NCBI GenBank assembly: GCA_029262515.1
Contig: JAJCZH010000008.1
Span: forward strand, 124,001-188,000
Length of the DNA: 64,000 nt
Origin: Deltaproteobacteria bacterium
Lineage (GTDB): Bacteria > Desulfobacterota > GWC2-55-46 > JADFVP01
Reading direction: 5' to 3'
The notes under the pieces were generated by a model, which worked only from the letters and a program-made list of their open reading frames with translations, did not search any database and was not told where the DNA came from. The translations under genes and the position numbers were made by a program. Positions 17,912 to 27,415 of the stretch are shown one piece after another; position 1 is the stretch's first letter; the number at the start of each line of letters is the position of its first letter.

Positions 17912-18505
17912 TTATCCTAGCTTGAGGTCATTGAGTATCTTATCAACTTCACTCTGATTGAACATATCACCCTTTCCGTCCGCGTAGGACGACTTCGTCT
18001 CTTCCGATCCCGCCCCTTTATTCTCAATTCCGAAGTTACATGCCATATCGAGTATCTTCGCCTCAACACCGCTAAGAGTAGAGATAACCTTCTTTAACTT
18101 CTGACCGGAAAGGTCATGAAATGATGAGTTAGCAAACATATCCATAATAATCGTCTTCATACCGGTATTCACGCCCTCCAGCTTGGCAGTTACCTCTTTC
18201 GCCTTGCTTGCACTCTCATCAGGCAGCGTGCCGGCGAGTGCGGAAAGCTCTTCTATAAGCGCCTTGCTTTTATCATGCTCATCAACAAGGTTCTCCAGTA
18301 GCGACATTATATTATTGGCGGCATTCTCAAGGTCACCGCTAACGGTACTCAACTGCCCGGACGCTTCCGGAAACTTCTGGCTACTCAGCTGGAAGGTTGA
18401 CTCGATCTCGTCTATTCCCTTTCTGGCATCATCGACATACTGCGCCAGACCGGAAAGTTCTTCTTTGAATTTTTCAAAAGTTTTCTGCAAATTATTATCA
18501 GCCAT
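17912..18505 (-). CDS. cheZ: CheY-P phosphatase CheZ
   Basis: 197 residues, almost all helical. The active-site motif FHDLSGQKLKKVI (matching DLTGQ of E. coli CheZ, with the catalytic Gln) lies at about 128-140. The C-terminal tail QSEVDKILNDLKLG is the tethered CheY-binding peptide, much like that of enteric CheZ. It dephosphorylates CheY. The operon position between cheY and cheA supports the assignment. Confidence 0.92.
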   Translation of the reverse strand: MADNNLQKTFEKFKEELSGLAQYVDDARKGIDEIESTFQLSSQKFPEASGQLSTVSGDLENAANNIMSLLENLVDEHDKSKALIEELSALAGTLPDESASKAKEVTAKLEGVNTGMKTIIMDMFANSSFHDLSGQKLKKVISTLSGVEAKILDMACNFGIENKGAGSEETKSSYADGKGDMFNQSEVDKILNDLKLG

Positions 18506-18590
18506 TGTCTATTACCCCTTTCAGGCCTGTTCAGACAACCCTACTACTCTTAGACCCACTCGCTCTTACCAGGCGTACGGCCCCCCATGC

Positions 18591-18977
18591 TTACTTATGT
18601 TTCTCAAGTATGAGATCGATCCTCTCCTTTAGGTTGGCCGCAGTAAAAGGTTTTACTATATAGTTGCTAACACCGGCCTGCACGGCCTCGACTATATTCT
18701 CTTTAGCCGCTTCGGCGGTAACCATAAGAACCGGAAGTCCTTTTAGCTTGGCATCGGCTCGTATCGCTTTGAGAAGATCGATACCCGGCATGTTCGGCAT
18801 ATTCCAGTCCGTAACGACGAAATCAAAATCGTCGGCTTTGAGTTTCTCAAGACCTGTATTGCCGTCATCGGCCTCGTCAACATTTGTATAACCTAGCTCT
18901 TTCAAAATGTTTCTTATGATACGTCTCATAGTTGAGAAGTCATCGACCACGAGTATCTTCATATTCTGATCAAGCAT
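18591..18977 (-). CDS. cheY: Chemotaxis response regulator CheY
   Basis: 128 residues, a single receiver domain. Acidic pocket Asp12-Asp13, phospho-acceptor Asp57 in [12 protein letters not shown], switch Thr in VLMVTAE, and Lys in YIVKPF. The DWNMP motif and [15 protein letters not shown] are characteristic of motor-binding CheY. Phospho-CheY binds FliM and FliN to change rotation. AAAGGA precedes the ATG. It lies next to cheZ. Confidence 0.96.
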   Translation of the reverse strand: MLDQNMKILVVDDFSTMRRIIRNILKELGYTNVDEADDGNTGLEKLKADDFDFVVTDWNMPNMPGIDLLKAIRADAKLKGLPVLMVTAEAAKENIVEAVQAGVSNYIVKPFTAANLKERIDLILEKHK

Positions 18978-19037
18978 TTACATATCCTTTCTATAATATA
19001 AAATAGAGGTAATGTAGTCTGCACCTGCGCATCTACA

Positions 19038-19403
19038 CTACCTTATAACTTTCTCTATTTCGTAAACCAGCCTCTGAGGTGAAATCGGCTTGGTCAAATA
19101 AGTGGTGACTCCCGCATCCATGCCGAGCTTCTTATCAACGCTCGACGCCTCGGTAGTTATCATGATGATCGGCGTATCGTCGTAAGCCGTATCAGACCTC
19201 AAACTCTTGCAGAGCTCGAGTCCGTCCATCTGCGGCATATTGAGATCCGTAACCACCAGATCCACATCATTAATGGTCAGAAGCTCAAGAGCCTCTATGC
19301 CATTTGCGGCACCAAATATTTCATACCCTCGCTCTCTTATAATATAAGAGAGCAACTTTCGGGTAGTCGCACAGTCATCGACTATCAGTACCTTCTTATT
19401 CAT
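19038..19403 (-). CDS. Second CheY-like single-domain response regulator
   Basis: 121 residues: MNKKVLIVDDCATTRKLLSY, phospho-acceptor Asp53 in VVTDLNMPQMDG, MITTEAS and the Lys in YLTKPI. It is clearly diverged from the neighbouring CheY (DLNMP instead of DWNMP, shorter C-terminus). It lies between cheR and cheY in the same operon with good ribosome sites. It may act as a phosphate sink, as an output to a non-motor target, or as a partner of the HEAT protein; the sequence does not decide. Confidence 0.9.
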   Translation of the reverse strand: MNKKVLIVDDCATTRKLLSYIIRERGYEIFGAANGIEALELLTINDVDLVVTDLNMPQMDGLELCKSLRSDTAYDDTPIIMITTEASSVDKKLGMDAGVTTYLTKPISPQRLVYEIEKVIR

Positions 19404-19412
19404 CTACGTACC

Positions 19413-20273
19413 TCATATCTTCTGGTAGACCATGGTTCCACAAAACCTCACAGGTTTAAAGAGCCGCGTTATATCATGAAGCGACTCGGAAAAACCGATA
19501 AAGAGGTAACCTCCCTTGGCAAGGCTGTCGTACATATTCCCCACCGCCTTCTTCTTTGAAGCATCATCAAAATAGATCAACACATTGCGGCAAAATATTA
19601 CATCGTTATCTTTAACGAGTCTGGTTTCAAAAGAGTTCATCAAGTTGATCTTTTTAAACCGTACCAGCCTGGCCACTTCCGGTTTGAGCGTATACGCCTT
19701 TTCTTTCTGCGTAAAATACTTTAAGAGCTGCTGGGGCGTGGCGTTGCGAAGCGAGTACTGCTCATAGGTCGCCGCTTTAGCCGACCTCAGGACATTATCA
19801 CTAATGTCGCTTCCCGTAATCTCTACAGACCATCCGTCGGTAGCGAGCCCTAAATCTAGAAGCATCATCGCCAGGGTATACGGCTCTTCGCCAGTTGAAG
19901 AGGCCGCTGACCAAATTTTTAACCGCCGGTTCATACTCTTCTTCTTCGCTTCTATTATTTTAGGTACCACTCCCTGATCGAAACCTTTTAGCTGTATGGC
20001 ATCACGAAAGAAACTCGTCTCGTTGGTTACTATATTGTTTAAGAGGTAGGTTATCTCACTCTCTTTCTGAGCATCATAGTTGAGAAAATAGAGATAGTCG
20101 TCAAAGTTCTTCAACCCGCGCGCATCAACCCTTTTGGCGAGCCGTGATTCAAGAAGATACTTCTTTGAATCCGAGAAACTTATCCCGCATTTCGCGTAAA
20201 TAAGCTCCCTCAGCTGATCAAAAGCCTCTTGGCCTAGCTTAGGTTTACTCTGTACTCCAAGCAGTGTAGTCAT
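19413..20273 (-). CDS. cheR: Chemoreceptor methyltransferase CheR
   Basis: 286 residues. The N-terminal helical domain (residues 15-85, FDQLRELIYAKCGISFSDSK) is followed by the SAM-dependent methyltransferase: NNIVTNETSFFRD, IWSAASSTGEEPYTLAMML, EITGSDISDNVLRSAK, DVIFCRNVLIYFDD and GYLFIGFSESL. It methylates receptor glutamates. Its ATG overlaps the stop of the HEAT gene as TAATG, so the two are translationally coupled. Confidence 0.97.
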   Translation of the reverse strand: MTTLLGVQSKPKLGQEAFDQLRELIYAKCGISFSDSKKYLLESRLAKRVDARGLKNFDDYLYFLNYDAQKESEITYLLNNIVTNETSFFRDAIQLKGFDQGVVPKIIEAKKKSMNRRLKIWSAASSTGEEPYTLAMMLLDLGLATDGWSVEITGSDISDNVLRSAKAATYEQYSLRNATPQQLLKYFTQKEKAYTLKPEVARLVRFKKINLMNSFETRLVKDNDVIFCRNVLIYFDDASKKKAVGNMYDSLAKGGYLFIGFSESLHDITRLFKPVRFCGTMVYQKI

Positions 20274-22198
20274 TAACCTACCAACGTTTCTAGTGCACGC
20301 TCGACAGCAGCCGTTACGTTCTGATCCGAATGTTCGAGCATCTCGGTAAGGGCATCAATCGCCTCTGTAGCCTCAAGTCGTTCAAGAGAGAAAGCAGCTG
20401 CCGCCTGCACCGGAGGTTCATCCTCTTTCAACCTGTCGAGCAGAATTGGTACCGACTCTACATTAGGCGCATCCCCAAGCAGGGTGACGGCGTGATACCT
20501 GACCCAGACATTACTGTCTTTCAACGCCTGAAGTAATGCGGGCATAATAAGGTCTATCGACCAGCCGGAGAGCCCTTTGATAAGAGTCAGCCTGACATCT
20601 TCATCGCTGTCGGTCAGGCCACCAAGAACATCCTCAAACGAATCTTCTCTTCCGAGCATCGCAATAGACCGGTATGCGGCCTTGCGAACTTCGGCCACTT
20701 TATCCGTAGCGGCTTTCCTCAGGCACTCGAGTGCGTGCTCATGCGAGAGCATACCGAGCCCCCGTGCTCCCATAATTCTCTGAACGTCGGTACCTTCGCT
20801 TATCAACACGCCAAACCCGTCTTTTACGGCCTCGCTCGGAATCATGGCTAGCTGATCTGTCATCTCCTCCATAACGTCACGATACTTCTCTACCTTAAGG
20901 TACTCAAAGAGCAACGGCACGGCGGCCTCGCCCTTTAACGCCACATAAGCGCGAGCCGCGCACTTTCTCGCATGCCCGTCGTTATGCTTTAGAAGTGTCT
21001 CTATGGCAGGACCGGTCTCCGGCGTAGCGATTGACTCAATCGTTGTGGCAATCTCGCGAACCTCGGCCTTGCCGGCCTCTTCTATAAGCCCCTCAAGAAG
21101 ACCTATGGCATCTTCAGACCTTAACACGCCCAGAGCCCTTACTATCGGCACCAGGTTCCTATTGCACTTTTTGAGCTCGGCAACAAGTTCCGGAGGCAGA
21201 CTACCCTGTCCTATTATATTTACGATGGTCTCTACTAGCTGAGGCATGAGCTCTTCGTCTATCTCCGGTAATGAGTCGGCGAGATCAAAAACCTTTCTCA
21301 GGCCTTCGGGAAGTCTCAACAGAGATATACCATTTAGCCCCTGCAGTTTACTGGAGAGACTCGGATTATCTATGGCAAGTGAGAAAAATTTGAAGAATAC
21401 CTGTTTGAAATCCATATCCGGTTTAAATACGGCACCGGGAGCCAAAGCCTTCTTCATCAGTTCAAGCACCGCACCAAGCGGCAAGAACTTTTCGGCCTCC
21501 AGCAGTCCTTTGACTTTTGGCATAAGAGTGATCGCATCTTCTATAGAGGCTATCTTGCCGACGGCATCAAAGGCCACTTCTTGAATAAGGCCTTCTTCGT
21601 TCTCTATGAAGTCAAATAGCGGACCGAGTGTTTCTTTATCCCCGGCAGAGCCGAGCCCCTCGATAGCCGAGAACTTGACCCACTCTTCCGGATCTTTCAA
21701 TGCCTTTAGAAGTATCTTTGTAATGCCCGGCACATTGCTATTACCAAGACAGACGGCAACAGACCCACGGACATTCGGGTTGGCATGCTCTATCAGGGGT
21801 GTTATCCGTTGGACGATTCGCTCATCCATACTCATCTTCGCGATGATATCGACGGCAAACTTAACCACATCATCATCAGAATCGTTAAACAGGTCCATTA
21901 TTACGTCGATCACATCGAGATCATGCCCTAGCAGGGCGAGTATCTCGATAGCGATATTCCTCTGACCGGCGTCATCTAGACTTAAAAGCGGTACAACCGC
22001 TTTAGCGACATCTTTGCCTCCGATGATGGACAGCGTATTTATTGCAGCCTCGCGCACTCCGAAGTCTTCATCGCTGAGCAGCAGAACAAGCTCGCCAAGA
22101 TACTCAGAGCCGTCCTTCTCTACGAGAACTTCACACGCGTCACGCCGAACAAAAGCATCATTCGAGCGCAACATTTCCTTTATAGATAATTCACTCAT
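20273..22198 (-). CDS. HEAT-repeat scaffold protein of the chemotaxis operon
   Basis: 641 residues made almost wholly of HEAT/PBS-lyase-type repeats. Helix pairs such as DEDFGVREAAINTLSIIG, DAGQRNIAIEILALLG, DPEEWVKFSAIEGLGSAG, SDEDVRLTLIKGLSGWS and DSNVWVRYHAVTLLGDAP recur about every 31-39 residues. There is no signal peptide, so it is cytoplasmic. It is the first gene of the HEAT-cheR-receiver-cheY-cheZ-cheA-cheB-motA-motB operon, directly behind a sigma28-type promoter, with TAATG coupling to cheR. HEAT arrays bind proteins; a scaffold or CheR-partner role is inferred only from position. Confidence 0.88.
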   Translation of the reverse strand: MSELSIKEMLRSNDAFVRRDACEVLVEKDGSEYLGELVLLLSDEDFGVREAAINTLSIIGGKDVAKAVVPLLSLDDAGQRNIAIEILALLGHDLDVIDVIMDLFNDSDDDVVKFAVDIIAKMSMDERIVQRITPLIEHANPNVRGSVAVCLGNSNVPGITKILLKALKDPEEWVKFSAIEGLGSAGDKETLGPLFDFIENEEGLIQEVAFDAVGKIASIEDAITLMPKVKGLLEAEKFLPLGAVLELMKKALAPGAVFKPDMDFKQVFFKFFSLAIDNPSLSSKLQGLNGISLLRLPEGLRKVFDLADSLPEIDEELMPQLVETIVNIIGQGSLPPELVAELKKCNRNLVPIVRALGVLRSEDAIGLLEGLIEEAGKAEVREIATTIESIATPETGPAIETLLKHNDGHARKCAARAYVALKGEAAVPLLFEYLKVEKYRDVMEEMTDQLAMIPSEAVKDGFGVLISEGTDVQRIMGARGLGMLSHEHALECLRKAATDKVAEVRKAAYRSIAMLGREDSFEDVLGGLTDSDEDVRLTLIKGLSGWSIDLIMPALLQALKDSNVWVRYHAVTLLGDAPNVESVPILLDRLKEDEPPVQAAAAFSLERLEATEAIDALTEMLEHSDQNVTAAVERALETLVG

Positions 22199-22216
22199 TT
22201 GTCCCTCTATACTTGA

Positions 22217-22243
22217 TTATCGGTAGCGAAACGGAACTCTTGA
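22217..22243 (-). promoter_or_regulatory. Candidate sigma28 promoter of the HEAT-che-mot operon
   Basis: Minus strand TCAA-N15-ACCGATAA. The -10 is one base from the FliA consensus; the -35 is TCAA rather than TAAA. The distance to the HEAT ATG is about 20 bp. Confidence 0.6.
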
Positions 22244-22318
22244 ATCATTTAACGCAAATATCTAGAAAGGTGGATATTTAATTTTTGTTTAAGTTGTATA
22301 AGAGGCTGCTGCTGTTCT

Positions 22319-23068
22319 TTAAATAGAGGCGTACTTCTTGAGGCGGACTTTAAGGCGGTGCATGGTCTGGCTATGCAGCTGGCATACTCTCGACTCGGTG
22401 ATATCTAAAACCTTACCGATCTCCTTGAGTGTAAGCTCGTCGAAATAGTAGAGCGAAATTATTATCTTCTCTTTTGCCGGCAGCGTCTCGATAACTTCGG
22501 CCACTTTTCTCTTCAACTCGTTTACTTTGGCAACCAGAAGAGGGTCCTTGGCATTCGGGTCTTTGATACACTCCAGAATATTCATTCCGTCATCATACTG
22601 CTTGAGCCCCATATCCTCAAAGCTGAGCACGCTAAGAGAACAGACTTCACTCAAGATGGTATTGACATCGTCGGTGCTCATTTCAAGAACATCGGCCACC
22701 TCGTCAAGCTCGGCAGGCCTTCCGGTCTCTCTTTCCACCTGATCGTAAGCGCGTTCCAGCTGATTCGACTTGTCTCTCATGGAACGCGTCATCCAGTCCA
22801 TGCTCCTCAACTCGTCCATGATAGCGCCGCGCACTCGAATAGATGCGTAGGTGTTGAACTGAACACCCTTGGACTTGTCGAACCTGTCTATCGCCTCCAG
22901 CAGCCCGATAGTACCGGAACTCATCAGATCATTGACGTCTATATGAGGCGGAAGATTTACCGCAACCTGATACGCTATAATCTTTACCAGGTGAACGTTC
23001 TCCTCTACCAGCCTGTCACGCTCCTGCTTGCTGTATCCGCTCGTTGTAGGTATCTTTTTATTTACCAT
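22319..23068 (-). CDS. fliA: Flagellar sigma28 factor FliA
   Basis: 249 residues. Region 2 reads LMSSGTIGLLEAIDRFDKSK and FNTYASIRVRGAIMDELRSM, then the MTRSMRDKS segment. Region 3 carries AYDQVERETGRPAELDEVAD. Region 4 is TLPAKEKIIISLYYFDELTL followed by the helix-turn-helix ITESRVCQLHSQTMHRLKVR. It directs RNA polymerase to late flagellar and chemotaxis genes and is held by FlgM. It ends the fliL-to-fliA operon, the usual class II placement after flhA-flhF-flhG. Confidence 0.96.
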   Translation of the reverse strand: MVNKKIPTTSGYSKQERDRLVEENVHLVKIIAYQVAVNLPPHIDVNDLMSSGTIGLLEAIDRFDKSKGVQFNTYASIRVRGAIMDELRSMDWMTRSMRDKSNQLERAYDQVERETGRPAELDEVADVLEMSTDDVNTILSEVCSLSVLSFEDMGLKQYDDGMNILECIKDPNAKDPLLVAKVNELKRKVAEVIETLPAKEKIIISLYYFDELTLKEIGKVLDITESRVCQLHSQTMHRLKVRLKKYASI

Positions 23069-23103
23069 AACCTCTTCATACGGCTCTTTGAGCCCCGATT
23101 GAG

Positions 23104-24003
23104 TTATATCGACCCGATATCTTTAGTGAGCATCTGTCTCCAGAAAAATTGCAGCCCACCACCCTTGACATTACTGTACGACGGAAGTTGCGTTAACTCT
23201 CTGGCCACTTCCTTGAAGCAGCGGCTCGCTTTGGTATGTGGATACAGTTCCATTACCGCTCTCTGCTGAACCACGGATTTCTGTACGTTGTCATCATAAA
23301 GTACGCAACCAAGATAATCAACAGAGATATTCAAAAACCTTTCCGCAGCGAGGCTGATCTTCTTGTAGACCTCCAGGCCTTCCTTCTTAGTCTTCGCGGT
23401 ATTTACGAGTAAGTTAAATCTTCTTTCACCGTGCTTCTTAAAAAGCACCTTCATCAACGCATACGCGTCGGTCAAAGAAGTCGGTTCCGGTGAGACTACC
23501 ACTACTATGTCCTGTGCCGCAACATTGAAAAAAAGAACGTTATCGGATATACCCGCACCAGTATCAATTATCATAACATCTATATCGATGTCCATACCGT
23601 CGAGGTGTTGTGAGAGCTGCAGCCTGTCCTCGGTGCTCAGCTCGGTAAGTTCCTGAACACCGGATGAAGCCGGCAGAATCTTTATCCCCTTTGGCCCGTC
23701 TACTAGAACCTGTTCCAGACTCTTCTCTCCGCTCAGCAGATCGGCGAGGTTCAACTTAGGTGTCAGGCCGAGAAGCACGTCGATGTTACCGAGTCCGAGA
23801 TCCGCATCGAGTAACAGAACTTTCTTGCCCTGCTGCTGTATCGCAACGGCCAGGTTAACAACCGAGTTTGTCTTGCCTACTCCACCCTTGCCGCTGCTTA
23901 CGGCTATCACCTGTATCGGTCTCGTGCCTTTGGTCTGCGTAGGCCGGCCTCCGCCCGCGCCAACTTTTGCCGATTTTTCTCTTAATGTCGCTGCCTGATC
24001 CAT
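23104..24003 (-). CDS. flhG: Flagellar number regulator FlhG (MinD-like ATPase)
   Basis: About 299 residues. The N-terminus MDQAATLRE holds the DQAxxLR motif by which FlhG activates the FlhF GTPase. The deviant Walker A is SSGKGGVGKTNSVVNLAV, followed by LLDADLGLGNIDVLLGL and MIIDTGAGIS. The C-terminal helix would mediate membrane contact. ATG at 24003 has AAGGAG upstream; an earlier GTG at 24024 is less likely. It limits flagellar number at the pole and in some species restrains the FlrA-type activator. It lies between flhF and fliA. Confidence 0.95.
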   Translation of the reverse strand: MDQAATLREKSAKVGAGGGRPTQTKGTRPIQVIAVSSGKGGVGKTNSVVNLAVAIQQQGKKVLLLDADLGLGNIDVLLGLTPKLNLADLLSGEKSLEQVLVDGPKGIKILPASSGVQELTELSTEDRLQLSQHLDGMDIDIDVMIIDTGAGISDNVLFFNVAAQDIVVVVSPEPTSLTDAYALMKVLFKKHGERRFNLLVNTAKTKKEGLEVYKKISLAAERFLNISVDYLGCVLYDDNVQKSVVQQRAVMELYPHTKASRCFKEVARELTQLPSYSNVKGGGLQFFWRQMLTKDIGSI

Positions 24004-24017
24004 ATCGCTGTTTCTCC

Positions 24018-25259
24018 TTAACACGGTAGAAAGATATCAAGCAGCCGTTCTCTCGAAGCGATCTCAATGTCTTCGGGTACGCGCTGGCCGTTGGTCAAGT
24101 ACGCAAGAGATTTTCCGGCCAGCACCATTGTATTGAAGATCGGGCCGTACACGTCACTCTCGTCGAGCTTGGTAAATGTCAATGAACCGATATTGACTGC
24201 CGAGAAGTTCCTGACACTATCGTAAAGCGAAGTGTCGCGGGTCTGTGCGCTGAGCACCAGGTTGAACTTCACGCGCGGATCGAGCGCCGAGAGTTCCTGC
24301 AGCTCATTTATATGCGCACTGTTGCTGCGGTCCCGTCCGGCGGTATCTATAAGTATAATATCCTTATCAGCGTGAGAGCGGATCAGCCTGGAAAGCTCCA
24401 GCGGACTCTTTGCAAGATCAACCGGAGCGCCTATCAGCTTCCCGTATACTTTTATCTGTTCCACAGCGGCGATACGGTAATTATCGAATGTCAGGAGCGC
24501 AACCTTCTTTTTTCTCTTCAGGGCATGAATCGCTGCCAGCTTCGCTATGGTCGTTGTCTTGCCTACGCCCGTCGGTCCGACAAACGCCACGACACTCCCA
24601 TCGGTTATAGGGTCTTCAACCTTTAGCGCACCCGATACCCTTCGCTTCATTTCCTTATTAAATTCACCCCTGTCAGATACCTTCTCATCGGCAAGCCTGC
24701 TGCAAGTCTTTATCAGAATATTATTGACGAGCCGCTTGTCGATTCCGTTACTTAACATCTCGGCCTCCAGGCTGCCGAGCAGATCCGAGACGGGTGTCTT
24801 TACGGAGGCCATGATCTTCGTACAGAAGTCCTTTATCTCGCTCAGCTCCTCCTCTATCCTGCGATTAACCCCGTCACCCTCGGCGGCAGACCCTGAAAGA
24901 GAGACCGAAGCGACCGGAGCGTCGGCAGCACCCCCTGCAGATACTACTGAGGAGCGAGAACCCGGAGTGAGAGCCGAAGCGGCCATATCGGCATACAGCT
25001 CTGTTGGCCGCCTGCTGTTAAGGCCGATACCGGCGTCGCTTCCGGCGCTCTTTCCAGTCCTGCTCTCCGGTGCCGGTTCCTGAGAGCTGCGCTGCCCGCC
25101 TACAGGGTCCCGCTCAACGGCAGCCACCACTTCGTAACTGACGCCTTCTGGAGTGCTTATCTTCTTGGTGTTTAGGATAAGCGCCTCTTTACCGAGATCG
25201 GACTTAACACTCTTCATCGCCTCTCTAACCGTACTGGCAGTAAATCTCTTTATATACAT
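24018..25259 (-). CDS. flhF: Flagellar placement GTPase FlhF
   Basis: 413 residues. The N-terminal B domain begins MYIKRFTASTVREAMKSVKS and contains LNTKKISTPEG; a long low-complexity stretch follows (about 60-130). The NG domain is of the SRP GTPase type: VAFVGPTGVGKTTTIAKLAA (G1), ALLTFDNYRIAAVEQIKVYG, ILIDTAGRDRSN (G3), and FTKLDESDVYGP (G4). It recruits the first flagellar parts to the cell pole. Its ATG is 2 bp from the flhA stop. Confidence 0.96.
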   Translation of the reverse strand: MYIKRFTASTVREAMKSVKSDLGKEALILNTKKISTPEGVSYEVVAAVERDPVGGQRSSQEPAPESRTGKSAGSDAGIGLNSRRPTELYADMAASALTPGSRSSVVSAGGAADAPVASVSLSGSAAEGDGVNRRIEEELSEIKDFCTKIMASVKTPVSDLLGSLEAEMLSNGIDKRLVNNILIKTCSRLADEKVSDRGEFNKEMKRRVSGALKVEDPITDGSVVAFVGPTGVGKTTTIAKLAAIHALKRKKKVALLTFDNYRIAAVEQIKVYGKLIGAPVDLAKSPLELSRLIRSHADKDIILIDTAGRDRSNSAHINELQELSALDPRVKFNLVLSAQTRDTSLYDSVRNFSAVNIGSLTFTKLDESDVYGPIFNTMVLAGKSLAYLTNGQRVPEDIEIASRERLLDIFLPC

Positions 25260-25260
25260 T

Positions 25261-27348
25261 CTATAACCTCACAACCTTTAGAGTCTCTACCCTGACCGTA
25301 GTGGCGATCTCTCCGTGCGAGAGCACACCAACGGTCGGGAAGGTTCTTTCCAGAAGTTTACGAACGAATCTGCGAGTCTGGTGGGAGGCGAGCACAACCG
25401 GCTGGTGCCCCCTTGACAGAAGCTCTTCGAGTCCGTCCTTTACCTTGAAGATTATGTCCTGAGCCACCCCCGGCTCTATCGTCATAAAGGAGCCTTGCGG
25501 AGTCTCCTGAATAGACTTCGTGATAATCTCCTCTATGTCGTGATTAAGCGCGAGCGCCTCTATAGTCGCATCACCCGTCTGATACGTCTGCGATATCTGT
25601 CTCGAAAGGTTCATCCTCACGTACTCGGTCAGCAGGTCCGTATCCTTGGTCATGGTGCCGTAATCCGCAAGAGTTTCGAGTATCGTCTGGATATCGCGTA
25701 CCGAGACGCGCTCTTTGAGAAGGTTCTGCATAACCTTCTGCACGCTGCCGAGAGGCAGTATGCCAGGCACAAGCTCTTCTACCACCTTCGGCTGCGTCTC
25801 GCCGACCTTGTCGAGAATATTCTGCACATCCTGACGCCCGAGAAGTTCGTCGGAGTAGTTTTTGATAATCTCCGTTATATGAGTAGCGATTACTGCGGAG
25901 TGATTAACGACTGTATAACCCATGATATGCGCCTTCTCCTGATTCGAGTCGTCTACCCAGATCGATGGCAGCCCGAATGCAGGATCGGCCGTTGGCACGC
26001 CCTCAAGGCCATCTTGCGCGTCACCCGGGTTGATGGCGAGCGAGTGGCCTACCATCAGCTCCCCGCGGGCAACCTCAACACCCTTTACCAGGAAAACGTA
26101 CTCGGAAGGTTTCATCTGGAGGTTGTCCTTGATATGAACGGATGGCACGATGATACCCATATCTTCAGCAAACTGCCTCCTAATCGCCTTGATCCTCTCA
26201 AGCAACTCACCGCCCTCTGCCGGATCGACTAACGGGATTATCCTGTAACCGACCTCAAGCCCGAGCGTATCTATCGGGGTTATCTCCTCTACCACCTCGC
26301 CCACAGGCGCCACCTCGGCCTCTGTAGCTTCGCGCTCCCTTTCGACCTCTTCCTCTTCAACCCTGCGTTCCTGCCCTCTCTTGATCATGAAGGCTGCGCC
26401 GCCGGTCAAGGCTGCAAAGAGGATAAAGGCGAGGTGCGGAAGTCCCGGAATAAGGCCGAACAGAAAGAGAATTACCGCGGCAACGAAGAGCGGTTTAGGG
26501 CTCATGGTGAACTGCGCGGCTATCGTGTTACTCAGGTCTTTATCACTCGTTACATTGGAGACCACAAGACCGGCTGCGGTGGAAATTATAAGAGCCGGAA
26601 TCTGCGTTACAAGGCCGTCACCGACGGTAAGAATAGTGTACGTGGTTGCGGCGTCGACAATCGGCATGCCCATCTGTAGCACGCCGATTCCCAAACCGCC
26701 GACAATATTTATCAGCGTAATAAGGAGTCCGGCTATCGCGTCACCGCGCACGAACTTACTAGCTCCGTCCATCGCTCCGTAGAAGTCAGCCTCGAGCGAT
26801 ATCTCTTTTCTGCGCTCTCTCGCCTCGTCGTCGGCAATTAGCCCGGCATTCAGATCGGCATCAATAGCCATCTGCTTACCCGGCATCGCATCGAGCGTAA
26901 ACCTTGCGGCAACCTCGGCTATACGCCCGGCACCCTTTGTGATAACCATAAAGTTGATGATAATAAGTATGGCGAAGATAATGAAACCGACGGCGTAATT
27001 ACCGCCTACGACAAAATTTCCGAACGAACGGATAACCTGTCCCGCAGCGCCTATTCCTTCATTTCCGTTCAACAGAATAAGCCGGGTTGAGGCGACGTTG
27101 AGCGAGAGCCTGAAGAGCGTAACGATTAACAGTATAGTCGGGAAGCTCCCGAAGTCGAGCGGTCTGCTCAGGTACACGGAGATCAACAGGATCACTATCG
27201 CAAGCGTTATATTGAAGGTGAGAAAGAGATCGAGCACAATGGCCGGAACAGGCAGTATCATCAGCACGAGTATGCCGACCACGCCCATCGGAATTATAAA
27301 CTCCGAACCTCTTTTCAGCTTTAACAGATTCTCTGCAACAGTTGCCAT
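25261..27348 (-). CDS. flhA: Flagellar export gate protein FlhA
   Basis: 695 residues. About eight membrane segments fill the first 330 residues, with the FHIPEP-family signature region GGNYAVGFIIFAILIIINFM, ITKGAGRIAEVAARFTLDAM and PGKQMAIDADLNAGLI. A charged linker (about 325-350, EEEEVEREREATEAEVA) leads to the cytoplasmic domain, which forms the nonameric ring receiving chaperone-substrate complexes. Normal length for FlhA. It is the export gate component that uses the proton gradient. It follows flhB by 67 bp. Confidence 0.98.
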   Translation of the reverse strand: MATVAENLLKLKRGSEFIIPMGVVGILVLMILPVPAIVLDLFLTFNITLAIVILLISVYLSRPLDFGSFPTILLIVTLFRLSLNVASTRLILLNGNEGIGAAGQVIRSFGNFVVGGNYAVGFIIFAILIIINFMVITKGAGRIAEVAARFTLDAMPGKQMAIDADLNAGLIADDEARERRKEISLEADFYGAMDGASKFVRGDAIAGLLITLINIVGGLGIGVLQMGMPIVDAATTYTILTVGDGLVTQIPALIISTAAGLVVSNVTSDKDLSNTIAAQFTMSPKPLFVAAVILFLFGLIPGLPHLAFILFAALTGGAAFMIKRGQERRVEEEEVEREREATEAEVAPVGEVVEEITPIDTLGLEVGYRIIPLVDPAEGGELLERIKAIRRQFAEDMGIIVPSVHIKDNLQMKPSEYVFLVKGVEVARGELMVGHSLAINPGDAQDGLEGVPTADPAFGLPSIWVDDSNQEKAHIMGYTVVNHSAVIATHITEIIKNYSDELLGRQDVQNILDKVGETQPKVVEELVPGILPLGSVQKVMQNLLKERVSVRDIQTILETLADYGTMTKDTDLLTEYVRMNLSRQISQTYQTGDATIEALALNHDIEEIITKSIQETPQGSFMTIEPGVAQDIIFKVKDGLEELLSRGHQPVVLASHQTRRFVRKLLERTFPTVGVLSHGEIATTVRVETLKVVRL

Positions 27349-27415
27349 TACTTCACCATTTTAAAGTATTTTAAAAGCATTTCAGGACCTGGCGCCTTGC
27401 GGACTGCAAGGACTC

